NCBI RefSeq assembly: GCF_943737015.1
Contig: NZ_CALSFP010000001.1
Span: 1,736,001 to 1,800,000 of the forward strand
Reading direction: 5' to 3'
DNA: 64,000 nucleotides
Source of the DNA: Staphylococcus sp. Marseille-Q5304
Lineage (GTDB): Bacteria; Bacillota; Bacilli; Staphylococcales; Staphylococcaceae
In this document: positions 46,382 to 55,785 of the stretch, piece after piece
How the letters are laid out: every line of letters begins with the position of its first letter
Position numbering within the stretch: the stretch's first letter is position 1
Position numbers and translations under genes: made by a program
The notes under the pieces: model-generated
Told to the model about the DNA's origin: nothing
Database searches by the model: none
What the model saw: the letters and a program-made list of their open reading frames with translations, nothing else

Positions 46382-46747
46382 AAAAGTACAACCCCCTATG
46401 TCATTGAATCAACAAATATATTCACAATCTTCTTAATTATCTAAGTTTCGAACTCACCTTCATTATACGTCTTTAACTATGGAATAAAAGCATTGCGATG
46501 AGTACTTTAAAGTCTTATCAATATTTTAAAATTCTTTACAGAAATTGAGCAGAGATATACATTTATTTAACTTTTTCTAGTAAAATAGACAGATAAACAT
46601 TTCACAATTACATTGTATATAATTTGAGTTAAATAATTAAAATGCCAGTTGACAATCAAAGTGATCGAACTCATCATATATATATTACGATAATTATTAT
46701 TATTTATTGGGAAGATGTCAGGTTCAAACGAGCAAGGAGGCAACACT
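46382..46747. other. Divergent intergenic region nagB / yojF
   Basis: This 366-bp region carries the promoters of two divergent transcripts. TTGACA is present near 46649 on the plus strand, but I do not find a matching -10 at 16-18 nt. No gene is visible. Confidence 0.5.
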
Positions 46748-47107
46748 TTGGAACAAATAAATGAACAGAAAGTACAAGAAATCCTTTCTTCATACGCAAA
46801 CCAACCTGTCTACTTACACGTAGAAACGACAAACGGGGCATACGCTGCACACTTTGATCAACGTGTTTTTAATGCAGGTACTTTTTTAAGAAATATCCAA
46901 GTCACATACGAACATGCGCAACTTAAAGGTGGAGACAAAGACCCATACAGAGTTGGGCTTAAATTAAAGGATAACGGTTGGACTTATGTTCAAGGGTTAA
47001 CACATTACGAAATAAACGAGAGAGGCGAATTCCTCTTAGCAGGCTTTAACTACGAAGGTCAACTTGCGGCTGCACTCGAAATTAGCACGCAACCATTTCA
47101 TGTATAA
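46748..47107 (+). CDS. YojF family protein
   Basis: The 119-residue protein matches YojF, a DUF1806 family member constantly linked to BshB2. Landmarks are VHVETTNGAYAAHFDQRVFNAGTFLRNI-like segments (read in short pieces) and the ending GFNYEGQLAAALEIS. A role in bacillithiol metabolism is suggested only by linkage. The start is TTG 46748, 7 nt after AAGGAGG. It is 12 nt upstream of bshB2. Confidence 0.83.
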   Translation: MEQINEQKVQEILSSYANQPVYLHVETTNGAYAAHFDQRVFNAGTFLRNIQVTYEHAQLKGGDKDPYRVGLKLKDNGWTYVQGLTHYEINERGEFLLAGFNYEGQLAAALEISTQPFHV

Positions 47108-47119
47108 GGAGGTCGAATA

Positions 47120-47785
47120 ATGGCAGAGGACAGTCAAGTATTAGTTATATTTCCACATCCTGATGATGAAACTTTCTCATCTGCTGGAACATTAGCTAGA
47201 TATATAGATAACGGCGTACCCGTAACGTATGCTTGTTTAACACTTGGACAAATGGGACGTAACTTAGGCAATCCGCCATTCGCAACACGCGAAACGTTAC
47301 CTGACATTAGAGAGAAAGAGCTAGAAGACGCAATGGACGCAATTGGCATTACTGACTTACGTAAGATGGGATATCGTGATAAAACGGTAGAATTTGAACC
47401 TCACGAAGAAATGGATGCGATGGTGAAATCACTGATTGATGAATTACAGCCATCAGTCATCATTTCATTTTATCCTAAATTCGCAGTACATCCGGATCAT
47501 GAGGCAACTGCTGAAGCCGTGGTACGCACAGTAGAACGCATGCCTAAAGCAGAACGACCACGCTTACAACTCGTAGCATTTAGCAATGATGCACCTGAAA
47601 AACTAGGCGAACCTGACATATTAAATGAAATTGGTGAATACAAAGACGTTAAATTACGTGCATTCGAAGCACATGCATCACAAACAGGTCCATTCTTAAA
47701 ACAATTAGCAACACCAGATGTCGCTGGAGGCGCACAAAGTTTCTTAGAAGTTGAACCTTATTATATATATAACTTTGAATCTTAA
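47120..47785 (+). CDS. bshB2: Bacillithiol biosynthesis deacetylase BshB2
   Basis: BshB2 is a zinc-dependent LmbE/PIG-L deacetylase that removes acetyl from GlcNAc-malate in bacillithiol synthesis and may act on bacillithiol conjugates. The 221-residue protein has the catalytic [19 protein letters not shown] (HPDDE, with metal-binding His/Asp), the [10 protein letters not shown] loop and [14 protein letters not shown] with the third metal His. AAGGAGGTC lies before the ATG. It forms an operon with yojF and folE2. Confidence 0.9.
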   Translation: MAEDSQVLVIFPHPDDETFSSAGTLARYIDNGVPVTYACLTLGQMGRNLGNPPFATRETLPDIREKELEDAMDAIGITDLRKMGYRDKTVEFEPHEEMDAMVKSLIDELQPSVIISFYPKFAVHPDHEATAEAVVRTVERMPKAERPRLQLVAFSNDAPEKLGEPDILNEIGEYKDVKLRAFEAHASQTGPFLKQLATPDVAGGAQSFLEVEPYYIYNFES

Positions 47786-47799
47786 GTGGAGGCAATAGC

Positions 47800-48678
47800 A
47801 TGACTGAATTTGATTTATCTACAAGAGCAGGTCGGTGGAAACACTTTGGTTCCGTCGACCCAGTAGAAGGTACGAAACCGACAAATAAAGAGCAGATGAC
47901 AGATTTACAAAGCACACATAAAAATTTCCTATTTGAAATAGAAGAAGTTGGAATTAAGAACTTAGTTTACCCTGTGCTTGTAGATCGTTTTCAAACTGCA
48001 GGAAACTTTAGCTTTTCAACAAGCTTAAACCAAGACGAAAAAGGCATTAACATGAGCCGTATTCTTGAAAGCGTAGAGAAACACTATCATAACGGTATAG
48101 AACTCGATTTCAACGCACTTTACCAAATCTTACGTAGCTTACAAGAGAGCATGCAACAAAATGCAGCCGGCCTTGATGTCTCAGCAAAATGGTTCTTTGA
48201 CCGTTTAAGTCCTGTAACACAAATTAAAGGTGTCGGACATGCAGATGTCACTTATGGTTTAGCAATCGACCAAGATCAAGTGACGCGTAAAGAGGTGACG
48301 ATTGAAGCGGCTGTTACAACACTTTGTCCATGTTCTAAAGAAATTAGTGAGTATTCTGCGCACAATCAACGCGGTATCGTAACTGTGAAAGCCTATATCG
48401 ATAAAGATACTGAACTGATGGATAACTTTAAAGAGACGATACTAGATGCGATGGAAGCGAATGCAAGTTCTATCCTCTATCCTATCCTGAAACGTCCAGA
48501 TGAAAAACGTGTCACTGAACGCGCATATGAAAATCCAAGATTCGTTGAAGACCTTATCCGTTTAATCGCTGCCGACTTAGTAGATTTAGATTGGATCGAA
48601 GGTTTCGACATCGAATGTCGTAACGAAGAATCTATTCACCAACATGACGCATTCGCGAAGTTAAAATATAGAAAATAA
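47800..48678 (+). CDS. folE2: GTP cyclohydrolase FolE2
   Basis: FolE2 (type IB) converts GTP to dihydroneopterin triphosphate for folate, using several metals. The 292-residue T-fold enzyme has the catalytic Cys in [21 protein letters not shown], plus [15 protein letters not shown] and the ending [17 protein letters not shown] with a conserved Glu/His pair. It is 14 nt after bshB2; the site is GTGGAGG. It is the last gene of the operon. Confidence 0.93.
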   Translation: MTEFDLSTRAGRWKHFGSVDPVEGTKPTNKEQMTDLQSTHKNFLFEIEEVGIKNLVYPVLVDRFQTAGNFSFSTSLNQDEKGINMSRILESVEKHYHNGIELDFNALYQILRSLQESMQQNAAGLDVSAKWFFDRLSPVTQIKGVGHADVTYGLAIDQDQVTRKEVTIEAAVTTLCPCSKEISEYSAHNQRGIVTVKAYIDKDTELMDNFKETILDAMEANASSILYPILKRPDEKRVTERAYENPRFVEDLIRLIAADLVDLDWIEGFDIECRNEESIHQHDAFAKLKYRK

Positions 48679-48692
48679 GCAAGAGGTCGGGA

Positions 48693-48789
48693 CAAAAGCG
48701 TTTAGAATTTGAGCAGAACCGTACAAAGAGGCGAAACTGTTCTTTAGTTTAACGAATTGTACGAGTTTCTGCCGAAAATTCTGCTTTTG
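48693..48789 (+). repeat. 97-nt imperfect palindrome after folE2
   Basis: The stem has four paired blocks: CAAAAGC/GCTTTTG, AGAATTT/AAATTCT, GCAGAA/TTTCTGC, CGTACAA/TTGTACG, separated by short unpaired parts, with a loop of about 30 nt. It is too long for a simple terminator and is followed by a separate terminator at 48856. Confidence 0.75.
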
Positions 48790-48855
48790 GTACGCCGTAT
48801 ATCGGTTTCCCAGCGCACAAAGTCAAAATGTCCTCCCCCCCTCACAGATATAACA

Positions 48856-48899
48856 AACGCCATTGAAACAAGCTGTACGCTATTCCAATGGCGTTTTTT
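48856..48899 (+). terminator. Terminator of yojF-bshB2-folE2
   Basis: AACGCCATTG pairs with CAATGGCGTT and is followed by TTTT. It lies 180 nt after the folE2 stop. Confidence 0.85.
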
Positions 48900-48949
48900 C
48901 TCGATTTAAATAAATTGAGTATATCCACTATACAAATGAAGGATGATTT

Positions 48950-49171
48950 TTAACCTTTTTCGTCGCTATTTTTAAAAATACTATTCATTACAACACAAAT
49001 CATGAATAAAATGATAACCACCGTAAAACTATGCGGTAGATTTTCTAAACAAAACCAACTAATATCGAAACCTGCATAATGATTTAGATTTTGAATAAAA
49101 AACCTTGTTACAAGTAAAAACGTTAAAATTACTGTCATAACACTTGTTAATTTTTCTATAATTTTTAACAT
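48950..49171 (-). CDS. Small two-helix membrane protein
   Basis: The 73-residue product has two membrane helices (about residues 10-28 and 45-65) separated by an outside loop, NLNHYAGFDISWFCLENLP, and ends with a charged tail (NSDEKG). I do not recognise a family. It starts 2 nt after the DUF418 gene stop and is probably cotranscribed with it, which suggests a partner of that protein. Confidence 0.65.
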   Translation of the reverse strand: MLKIIEKLTSVMTVILTFLLVTRFFIQNLNHYAGFDISWFCLENLPHSFTVVIILFMICVVMNSIFKNSDEKG

Positions 49172-49173
49172 GA

Positions 49174-50361
49174 TTAACTTTGCCCCTTAGCTTTAACTTT
49201 CACTTTCCAATACGTAAACATTCTTAAAATATATTCTAAAGGCCCATATCTAAAGTATTTTTGATACCATGATGCTAAAAATATTTGAATGACATATATC
49301 CCTATAAATCCTAGAGAAGTATAAATTAGTATATTTTTCCCAAATAAGCCTAAACCGTAACTATATAATACGAGTGTCCCAATAATACTTTGCATAATGT
49401 ACATTGTTAAAGACATCTTCCCCATATTTTCAAGACCTCTGAAAATTTTAAAAGTGGTGTATTTTTGATATAAATATTTGAATAAACATATATAGCCAAA
49501 AGCTAATAGTATTCCGAAAATATTATTTAAACTACCACTCACGCCTTCATTGTCTAGCCATAATATGGATGATTTTAATACTAAACTAATAGGTATTAAA
49601 TATATAAATAGTTTAGACGACCAAAATGATTTTGCAGTTTTTTCGAACCATTTGTATCTTGAAAGACAAATTCCTAAAGTGAAAATAGGAATTTGTAAAA
49701 GTATGGCTCCTATAAAGAATAAACCTACTCCTTTTCCATTTCCTAATTGTTGTTCTAAGTCTTCAAACTTAGGATTTTCAGTCAAATTTTCAACATTTCT
49801 TATATCTGCATAACTTCCATTACCAAATATTTCTTTAATGTCATGAATATAATTAATTTTATCTTGAGCACTTATTGAACTCTCTGCTTGTCCAAATATT
49901 GACAAACTAAATATCAAGACAATTATAGAAAAACCTATAATCGTAAACCATTTAAAGTATTTCTTATTTAACGATATAAAAGGAATAATCATTAACATTG
50001 CAAGACCGTAAGTTGTTAATATATCCCCTTCCCAAATAAATAAGCCATGTAGTAAACCAAGTACGATTAAAAAGAACGCTCTTCTCAATAACTTTAATTT
50101 CGGTCTTTTCATTTGTCTCCACTTCATTGATTGATATAATTTATCCATTGAAAAACCAAATAAAATGGCAAATATCGGCATAAAACTGCCTTCAAATACA
50201 ATCAATATCAAATTAAATACACTTTGATTTGCGGTATCTAAATGAAAATATTCTATGAAGCTATGACCTGATAAGCCAAATTGAAATATTAATAAATTGG
50301 CCATAAATATCCCTAACAAACAAAATCCTCTTAGTCCATCTGCGACTTCTATTCTTTTCAT
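49174..50361 (-). CDS. DUF418 (YeiB-like) membrane protein
   Basis: The 395-residue protein has about ten helices. The N-terminus MKRIEVADGLRGFCLLGIFMANLLIF is the conserved DUF418/HGSNAT-like start. GSFMPIFAILFGFSMDKL and the C-terminal GKMSLTMYIMQSIIGTLV and SWYQKYFRYGPLEYILR are typical DUF418 motifs. These proteins are related to acyltransferase-3 proteins, but their function is unclear. ATG 50361 has GAGGTGAGAG upstream. It is divergent from a two-component system, which may control it. Confidence 0.82.
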   Translation of the reverse strand: MKRIEVADGLRGFCLLGIFMANLLIFQFGLSGHSFIEYFHLDTANQSVFNLILIVFEGSFMPIFAILFGFSMDKLYQSMKWRQMKRPKLKLLRRAFFLIVLGLLHGLFIWEGDILTTYGLAMLMIIPFISLNKKYFKWFTIIGFSIIVLIFSLSIFGQAESSISAQDKINYIHDIKEIFGNGSYADIRNVENLTENPKFEDLEQQLGNGKGVGLFFIGAILLQIPIFTLGICLSRYKWFEKTAKSFWSSKLFIYLIPISLVLKSSILWLDNEGVSGSLNNIFGILLAFGYICLFKYLYQKYTTFKIFRGLENMGKMSLTMYIMQSIIGTLVLYSYGLGLFGKNILIYTSLGFIGIYVIQIFLASWYQKYFRYGPLEYILRMFTYWKVKVKAKGQS

Positions 50362-50418
50362 CTCTCTCACCTCAATGATGATGTTAGCAATCCAAAATAA
50401 AATCACACTTATATTAAC

Positions 50419-50443
50419 CTTAAATGTATCTTAAATTTATAAT
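50419..50443 (+). promoter_or_regulatory. Candidate response-regulator box and promoter
   Basis: Two CTTAAAT repeats (50419-50425 and 50430-50436) start 11 bp apart, the phase used by OmpR-family regulators. A perfect TATAAT follows at 50438-50443. A weak -35 (TTAACC, 18-nt spacer) overlaps the first repeat. This lies in the divergent promoter region between the DUF418 gene and the response regulator gene. Confidence 0.55.
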
Positions 50444-50502
50444 TTCAGGTAGAAATCATTTAATTAGACATATAAAATTAAAAATAGATTGAGGTGTATA
50501 AG

Positions 50503-51162
50503 ATGAATGGAAAAATATTAATAATAGAAGATGATCATGATATACAAACTTTAATAAAAATTGCGTTGTCGAATAAACAATTTGGCAATATTTATACTGC
50601 CGATGATATACAAAGTGCAGAAAAGCTATTACGCTCGTATACTTTTAACGTCGTACTACTAGATTTAAACTTAAAGTCGGAGAATGGATATCAACTTGTT
50701 AAATATTTAAATAATAATGTAACTAAATTAATTGTTGTGACAGCTAAAGATACTGACCTTGATGTCTATAAAGGATTTGAACATGGTGCAGTAGATTACG
50801 TTAAAAAGCCATTTGACCCAATTGAACTAGCATTTAGAGTAGGTGTACACATAGAAAAAAACAATATACATAAAAATGGTAATTTAGTCGTTAATTTTGA
50901 TACTACCGATGTCTCTTTAAATGGCGAACCGATTAGTTTAACTACGAGAGAATATGATTTACTAGAATATTTTATTGAAAATAAAAATCAAATTCTTACT
51001 AAAAATCAAATATACGACCGTGTGTGGGGATATTCAGTAAGCGTGGACGACAATACGTTAATGGTACATATAAGGATGTTACGAAAGAAAATTGAAAATG
51101 ATGCAAATACGCCCCAATTTATTCAAACAATTCGTGGCAAAGGCTACATTTATAGGAGCTAA
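50503..51162 (+). CDS. OmpR-family response regulator
   Basis: The 219-residue protein has a receiver domain (residues 1-115) with acidic pocket IIEDDHD, phospho-acceptor Asp54 in VVLLDLNLK, and Lys in YVKKPFDPIELA. The C-terminal winged-helix domain (about 125-219) has LTTREYDLLEYFIENKNQILT and TLMVHIRMLRKKIEND...IQTIRGKGYIYRS. ATG 50503 follows GAGGTGTA. It is cotranscribed with the histidine kinase, whose start lies 4 nt after its stop. Confidence 0.92.
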   Translation: MNGKILIIEDDHDIQTLIKIALSNKQFGNIYTADDIQSAEKLLRSYTFNVVLLDLNLKSENGYQLVKYLNNNVTKLIVVTAKDTDLDVYKGFEHGAVDYVKKPFDPIELAFRVGVHIEKNNIHKNGNLVVNFDTTDVSLNGEPISLTTREYDLLEYFIENKNQILTKNQIYDRVWGYSVSVDDNTLMVHIRMLRKKIENDANTPQFIQTIRGKGYIYRS

Positions 51163-51166
51163 TCAT

Positions 51167-52645
51167 ATGAACAAACGATTTACTTTGAAAATTTTTAAAT
51201 ATATTTTTATATTTTTAACTATAACGTTAATCATCATGAGTATTGGAATTGTTTTGTTTTTTACCAATATAACTAAATTAGTTTATTTAGATTTAAATGA
51301 AGTAGACGAGTTTTATACAGACCTAGCAATATCTAAAAAAGGTCATACTTATGATCCAGAAGACAACTTCAAACGTATGCTAAAAGAAAAAAACGCAAAA
51401 TTATATATTACCGACAATCGAGGAAATACAAAATACCCTAGTAAACATAAAAATATAAAAAAATTAATTGTTAATAACATCAATAATACAAAAGCAATTC
51501 CCTTCAAAAACAAAAACACCAACGTTATTATTATTTATCCCAAAAAAGAAAATATTAAATTGAAAAATACAAACGAAATTAATACTAAAAAATTAATAAA
51601 GAGTCTGTACATAAATAATTTAAATCCATATCAACATCACATCGTAGACGGGAAACTCAAATATACTAAAAACCCTGCAGCTAGAAAAATTATTTATGGT
51701 CAAGATGATGACTTATCCACCGTTGAAAAAAAGACACTCATATTTATATTTGTAGTTATCTTATTGTTATTCTTACTTAACTTTCTATTTGTAATTATTT
51801 TCGCAATTATTATTTCCAAACGACTTACTAAACCTTTATTTTTCTATACCGATTGGATTGCAAATTTATCAGCAGGAAAGTTATTTAAACCAAGTTCTAA
51901 ACATTACAATAAAAGAAGTAAAAAGTTATTCAAAGAACTTAATGATTCAGTAGAAACACTAAATACCCAACTTACTCAAAACAGGATATATCAAAATCAA
52001 ATTAACTACTATAGAGAAAAATGGTTAAATCAAATTTCTCATGATTTAAAGTCACCTTTAACTTCGATATATGGTTATGCTAGATTACTTTCAATTCAAA
52101 CAGAAGATGTCCACAAACATTCAGAACTCATCGCAGATAAAGCTTCTTACATGAGTAAACTCATAAGCAGTTTGAACGAAAACTTTAAAAATGAAACTGA
52201 TCAAATGAAATTGCACAAAGAAAAATTCAATGTGACAAAGACTTTCGATGAACTTATTAGATCAATCCAATATGATAAATTCAAATTAAATAACCATTTA
52301 CACGATGATGAATTTTACGGAAATAAACTTTATTTCCAAAGAATGTTGATGAATTTAATTGACAATAGTATTGATCATAATAAATTCAACCCCTTCATTG
52401 AGGTCACTTTAGAAAATGATGGAGATTTTTTACTTATTGATTATAAAGACGACGGCATTGGACTCAAAGAAGATATTTTTGATCAATTATTCAATTCGAA
52501 ATATACAACTAAAGAAAATAAACAGAATCATGGTTTAGGAACGATGATTATTAAAGAAGTGATAGATTATCATAATGGGAAATTTAAAATTTTACCAACA
52601 GAAAAAGGAGTACATTTTAAAATTTACTTAAAACATGATCATTAG
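51167..52645 (+). CDS. Sensor histidine kinase
   Basis: The 492-residue kinase has two membrane helices (about 10-33 and 190-216) enclosing a 155-residue, Lys/Asn-rich extracellular sensor. A HAMP-like linker (about 217-270) follows, then the HisKA box LNQISHDLKSPLTSIYGYARLL (His292). The ATP domain has NLIDNSIDHNKF (N box), DDGIGLKED (G1) and NHGLGTMI (G2). ATG 51167 follows TAGGAGC. I cannot identify it with a known S. aureus system. No ABC transporter is adjacent, unlike the bacitracin-type systems. Confidence 0.9.
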   Translation: MNKRFTLKIFKYIFIFLTITLIIMSIGIVLFFTNITKLVYLDLNEVDEFYTDLAISKKGHTYDPEDNFKRMLKEKNAKLYITDNRGNTKYPSKHKNIKKLIVNNINNTKAIPFKNKNTNVIIIYPKKENIKLKNTNEINTKKLIKSLYINNLNPYQHHIVDGKLKYTKNPAARKIIYGQDDDLSTVEKKTLIFIFVVILLLFLLNFLFVIIFAIIISKRLTKPLFFYTDWIANLSAGKLFKPSSKHYNKRSKKLFKELNDSVETLNTQLTQNRIYQNQINYYREKWLNQISHDLKSPLTSIYGYARLLSIQTEDVHKHSELIADKASYMSKLISSLNENFKNETDQMKLHKEKFNVTKTFDELIRSIQYDKFKLNNHLHDDEFYGNKLYFQRMLMNLIDNSIDHNKFNPFIEVTLENDGDFLLIDYKDDGIGLKEDIFDQLFNSKYTTKENKQNHGLGTMIIKEVIDYHNGKFKILPTEKGVHFKIYLKHDH

Positions 52646-52681
52646 CATTTTAACAGTAAATAATCATCCACTAATACACAA

Positions 52682-52782
52682 ACGTAGTATTAATGACGAG
52701 TCTCCTGAGGGAGCAGTGCCAGTCGAAGACCAAGGCTGAGACGGCACCCTAAGAAAGCGAAGTCAGAGAATACGTAGTATTA
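52682..52782 (+). repeat. GC-rich element flanked by 11-bp direct repeats
   Basis: ACGTAGTATTA occurs at 52682 and again at 52772. Between the two copies is a GC-rich stretch with TCCTGAGGGAGCAGTGCC, GTCGAAGACC and GAGACGGCACCCTAAGAAAGC. It contains a GTGCC...GGCAC hairpin. I recall nearly the same sequence as an intergenic repeat in staphylococci; its function is not known to me. Confidence 0.7.
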
Positions 52783-52793
52783 TATATAAAAGA

Positions 52794-52838
52794 AGCACAA
52801 AGATGGCTTGAAATTGAAAATCATCTTTGTGCTATTAT
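52794..52838. terminator. Terminator between histidine kinase and LysR gene
   Basis: AGCACAAAGATG pairs perfectly with CATCTTTGTGCT, followed by ATTATTTT on the plus strand, with T-rich sequence on the minus side too. It can end both convergent transcripts. Confidence 0.88.
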
Positions 52839-52875
52839 TTTGGGTTTATGTTCCATACTTTTTTATTAGTTATTT

Positions 52876-53727
52876 TCAAAAGTAGTTGTGTAATGTCGTC
52901 ATGAATTGATTAAATACGGGTGTTTGCATCACATCTTCTCGATGTACGAAATAAATAGGTACTTGTTCAAAAGGACTGGAGAGTTCATAAACATCGAAGT
53001 CGTTGTGGTACCCTTCTTTTAATACAGATTTGGGCAGCATTGCAAATCCTAATTCAGCTTGCACGCATCCTAGAATACCATCTAAAGTATTTAAGGTGAT
53101 GTAGTTATTGACTTGAACTTGATGATAGTCGAGCCAATTTTCACAGTAGCCTCTATAGAAACACCCTTCTACAAAGACGATAATGTTATGCGGTTGATGA
53201 CTTTCCAATGGGTTACCATAACCTTTAGCTGTAATGACGACTAACGTTTCGTTGTATAAATGTAACGCTGATAAAGATGGGTCGTTGACTTCACCTGATA
53301 AAAACGCACCTTCAATCTTCCGATGTCTGATTTGTTGCAATAGTTGTGCCGTCGCATTGGTCGAAATTTGTAGTTGTACATCTGGTTTCTCTTGACGAAA
53401 CGCACTTAGTACATTAGGTAATACCGTAGCAGCAATAGTTTCAATTGATCCAAAATGAAATGGTGCAGATGTGCCACCTAACAATGTTTGCTCAGCCTCA
53501 TTTATACGATCTAATATTTGATTCGCATAAGTTAACAATACTTTCCCATCAGGTGTAGGCGTTACTGATTTTTTATCACGGTACAATAATTGAGTTCGGT
53601 AATGATCTTCTAGTCTTTTTATCTTAGCAGTGACATTAGACTGTACAAAGTTCAATTCGGTCGCTGCTCTCGTAAAGCTCTGCAATTCAACAACTTTTTT
53701 AAAGGCTTTGAGATCTTCAATATTCAT
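52876..53727 (-). CDS. LysR family regulator
   Basis: The 283-residue regulator has the N-terminal HTH LKAFKKVVELQSFTRAATELNFVQSNVTAKIKRLEDHY and the C-terminal effector domain (about 88-283). It is directly after the YbfB-type MFS gene, with no spacer, so they are one operon, and it may regulate it. The effector is unknown. Confidence 0.88.
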   Translation of the reverse strand: MNIEDLKAFKKVVELQSFTRAATELNFVQSNVTAKIKRLEDHYRTQLLYRDKKSVTPTPDGKVLLTYANQILDRINEAEQTLLGGTSAPFHFGSIETIAATVLPNVLSAFRQEKPDVQLQISTNATAQLLQQIRHRKIEGAFLSGEVNDPSLSALHLYNETLVVITAKGYGNPLESHQPHNIIVFVEGCFYRGYCENWLDYHQVQVNNYITLNTLDGILGCVQAELGFAMLPKSVLKEGYHNDFDVYELSSPFEQVPIYFVHREDVMQTPVFNQFMTTLHNYF

Positions 53728-54939
53728 TTATATCTCTCCACGTTTCTTTATTTTAAAGCTGATTATACTACAAAATAACCCAATTAATAATACGGCTGTT
53801 GCGAAGATTAAAGCAGCATTATAGTTATTCCCTTCACCAATGAGCACACCTGCAATCGACGGCGCAATCATCTGGCCAATACTGTATACAATCGTTAAAG
53901 TAGCTACAAGATTCGTCTTACTCGTCGTCTGATACATCAATGTTTGACCCTGAGACATAAAGAGTGTCGTTAAGCCTAAAAAGGTACCCCCAAATAGTAA
54001 AGCACTTATAATTAAACTGAGACTATGGTGCGATATAACAGGACATATGACACCGATGATTTGCAGTACAAATGCACTATATATCGCTTTGTTGAACCCA
54101 TACTTTTCAGCGATAATTGACCACACAACTGTTGAAGGTATCGCTCCGAGACCGACAAACATCCAACTGAGCGCTGCATAATTCGATAGTTCAGGAATGG
54201 ATTTGACTATAGATACTAAGAAAGTACCTGTAACAATGTAACCTGCACCTTCACAGAAATAAGCAATATAATAAAAGCCTATAAATTTCTTATTTAACGT
54301 TGTAGTTGGGGTTTTTATACTTTCACTTTGTTGCTCATGTCCAGAGGACTTACGCGTGTTGTTTTGTTGTATCACTGGATTTTCTTTCATAAATAACACT
54401 ACACATAGCCCTAACGCGAGCGAAATAACGCCGAGGATAACCCATGTGAGCGACCATGTCTTCGTATTAGTAAATAATAATACAAAAATACTACTCAAGA
54501 ACAATCCGATTCCGACAGCACTATACAGAAATCCGGATATACTACCTTTTCTTGCTAGCTTTAACGCCTCTAACACAACATTTGAAGCAAGTACAAATAC
54601 TGTCCCGCTCGTAATCCCCGAAATTAATCGTAGGATATTCCAAATAATATAATCATCAGTTAAACCTGTAGCAATTGTCGTTACGATATTAATGATTAAA
54701 TAAATCTTTATATCGGTTACTTTACTCTTAAACACGTACCACATAGGAATCATCGCGCCAATGAGATAACCTAAATAGTTAACAGACGCCAGTAAACTCG
54801 CCTGTTGGTTCGTCATATTTGTTCCATGTTGCATAAATGGCATCATCGGTGTATAAACAAACCTTCCAATTGCCATGACGATTAATAATGCACACATGCC
54901 TAATAATAATTGTCGATAAGCATGTTTGACCACAGTCAT
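53728..54939 (-). CDS. YbfB/YjiJ-family MFS transporter
   Basis: The 403-residue, 12-helix protein has the YbfB signature LLIVMAIGRFVYTPMMPFMQ in helix 1 and SVNYLGYLIGAMIPMWYVF in helix 2. RLISGITSGTVFVLASN also fits the major facilitator superfamily. The substrate is unknown. It is first in an operon with the LysR gene. The ribosome-binding site AAGGGAGGAATG is strong. Confidence 0.85.
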   Translation of the reverse strand: MTVVKHAYRQLLLGMCALLIVMAIGRFVYTPMMPFMQHGTNMTNQQASLLASVNYLGYLIGAMIPMWYVFKSKVTDIKIYLIINIVTTIATGLTDDYIIWNILRLISGITSGTVFVLASNVVLEALKLARKGSISGFLYSAVGIGLFLSSIFVLLFTNTKTWSLTWVILGVISLALGLCVVLFMKENPVIQQNNTRKSSGHEQQSESIKTPTTTLNKKFIGFYYIAYFCEGAGYIVTGTFLVSIVKSIPELSNYAALSWMFVGLGAIPSTVVWSIIAEKYGFNKAIYSAFVLQIIGVICPVISHHSLSLIISALLFGGTFLGLTTLFMSQGQTLMYQTTSKTNLVATLTIVYSIGQMIAPSIAGVLIGEGNNYNAALIFATAVLLIGLFCSIISFKIKKRGEI

Positions 54940-55093
54940 TCCTCCCTTTTATGTATATAAGTTGAGTATACATCTACATAATCATTAATAAAAATGATTG
55001 TTTTTGATATTTAGGATTAATAATAATGATTGATAACACCATGGTCGTTCACTAAAATTTTAGACACGTTGCAATCTATAAATAATTGCACAT

Positions 55094-55136
55094 AAAAAAA
55101 CCAGTAAATGAATTAATTAAACTCATTTACTGGTTG
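55094..55136 (-). terminator. Terminator of the FMN-reductase gene
   Basis: AACCAGTAAATGA pairs perfectly with TCATTTACTGGTT, with T-rich flanks on the minus side. It shares the sequence AAAAAACCAGTAAATG with the terminator at 26291. Confidence 0.88.
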
Positions 55137-55200
55137 ATTAGTCTAGAATTTATATCCTATTATCCATTAACTAAAACAATCACATTAATTAACATTCAAC

Positions 55201-55767
55201 TTATTTTAAATGTTCATATGGACTATTATTCGCAAATGATACGATTTGATCTACGAATAATTTACAACGTAATTGGAATTCGTTGTTATCAAGATAATAT
55301 GTGCCGTCCTCTAATTTATTATAATCTGAATCATGTGTTGCAATTTGTGTTGGTACTGCAATACCTAATAATGTACGTACGATTAGACGTAAATGTGATA
55401 ATGGTTCCGCACTCACGATACCACCACTATTTCCAACTAGACCAACAGGTTTCATTTTGAAATCATCCATTGTTAAATGATCTAAAGCATTTTTCAAAAT
55501 GCCTGAGAATGAACCGTGGTAGTTTGGTGTACCTAATACGAAGAAATCAGCTTCTCTAGCTTTAGATTGTAGTGATTTAACATTATTTAAATAAGCTTCA
55601 CTTGGTTCTGATGCACCTGAAACATCTAATTGATGAATTGGTGTTTCCGCTAAATCAAAGATATCAACTTCGATATCATGCTCTCCAAAGTGTCCTTTCA
55701 AATAATGTGCTAATGCGTTTGTATGTGAGCCTGATTTTGCGCTGCCTACGATGGTTAAACCTTTCAT
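55201..55767 (-). CDS. NADPH-dependent FMN reductase family protein
   Basis: The 188-residue flavodoxin-like protein has [19 protein letters not shown] (phosphate loop), [24 protein letters not shown] (isoalloxazine site, TPNYHGS) and [17 protein letters not shown]. These are features of NAD(P)H:FMN or azo-reductases (SsuE/AzoR-like). ATG 55767 is preceded by AGGTGGAAG. It lies 6 nt after the Cof HAD gene stop, so they may be cotranscribed. Confidence 0.86.
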   Translation of the reverse strand: MKGLTIVGSAKSGSHTNALAHYLKGHFGEHDIEVDIFDLAETPIHQLDVSGASEPSEAYLNNVKSLQSKAREADFFVLGTPNYHGSFSGILKNALDHLTMDDFKMKPVGLVGNSGGIVSAEPLSHLRLIVRTLLGIAVPTQIATHDSDYNKLEDGTYYLDNNEFQLRCKLFVDQIVSFANNSPYEHLK

Positions 55768-55785
55768 TATTACTTCCACCTCATA

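Noticed and set aside
46649-46690. TTGACA promoter for yojF
   Set aside because: No -10 lies 16-18 nt downstream, so I did not list it as a promoter.
55086-55460. 124-codon plus-strand frame
   Set aside because: It starts inside the terminator hairpin and is antisense to the FMN reductase gene.
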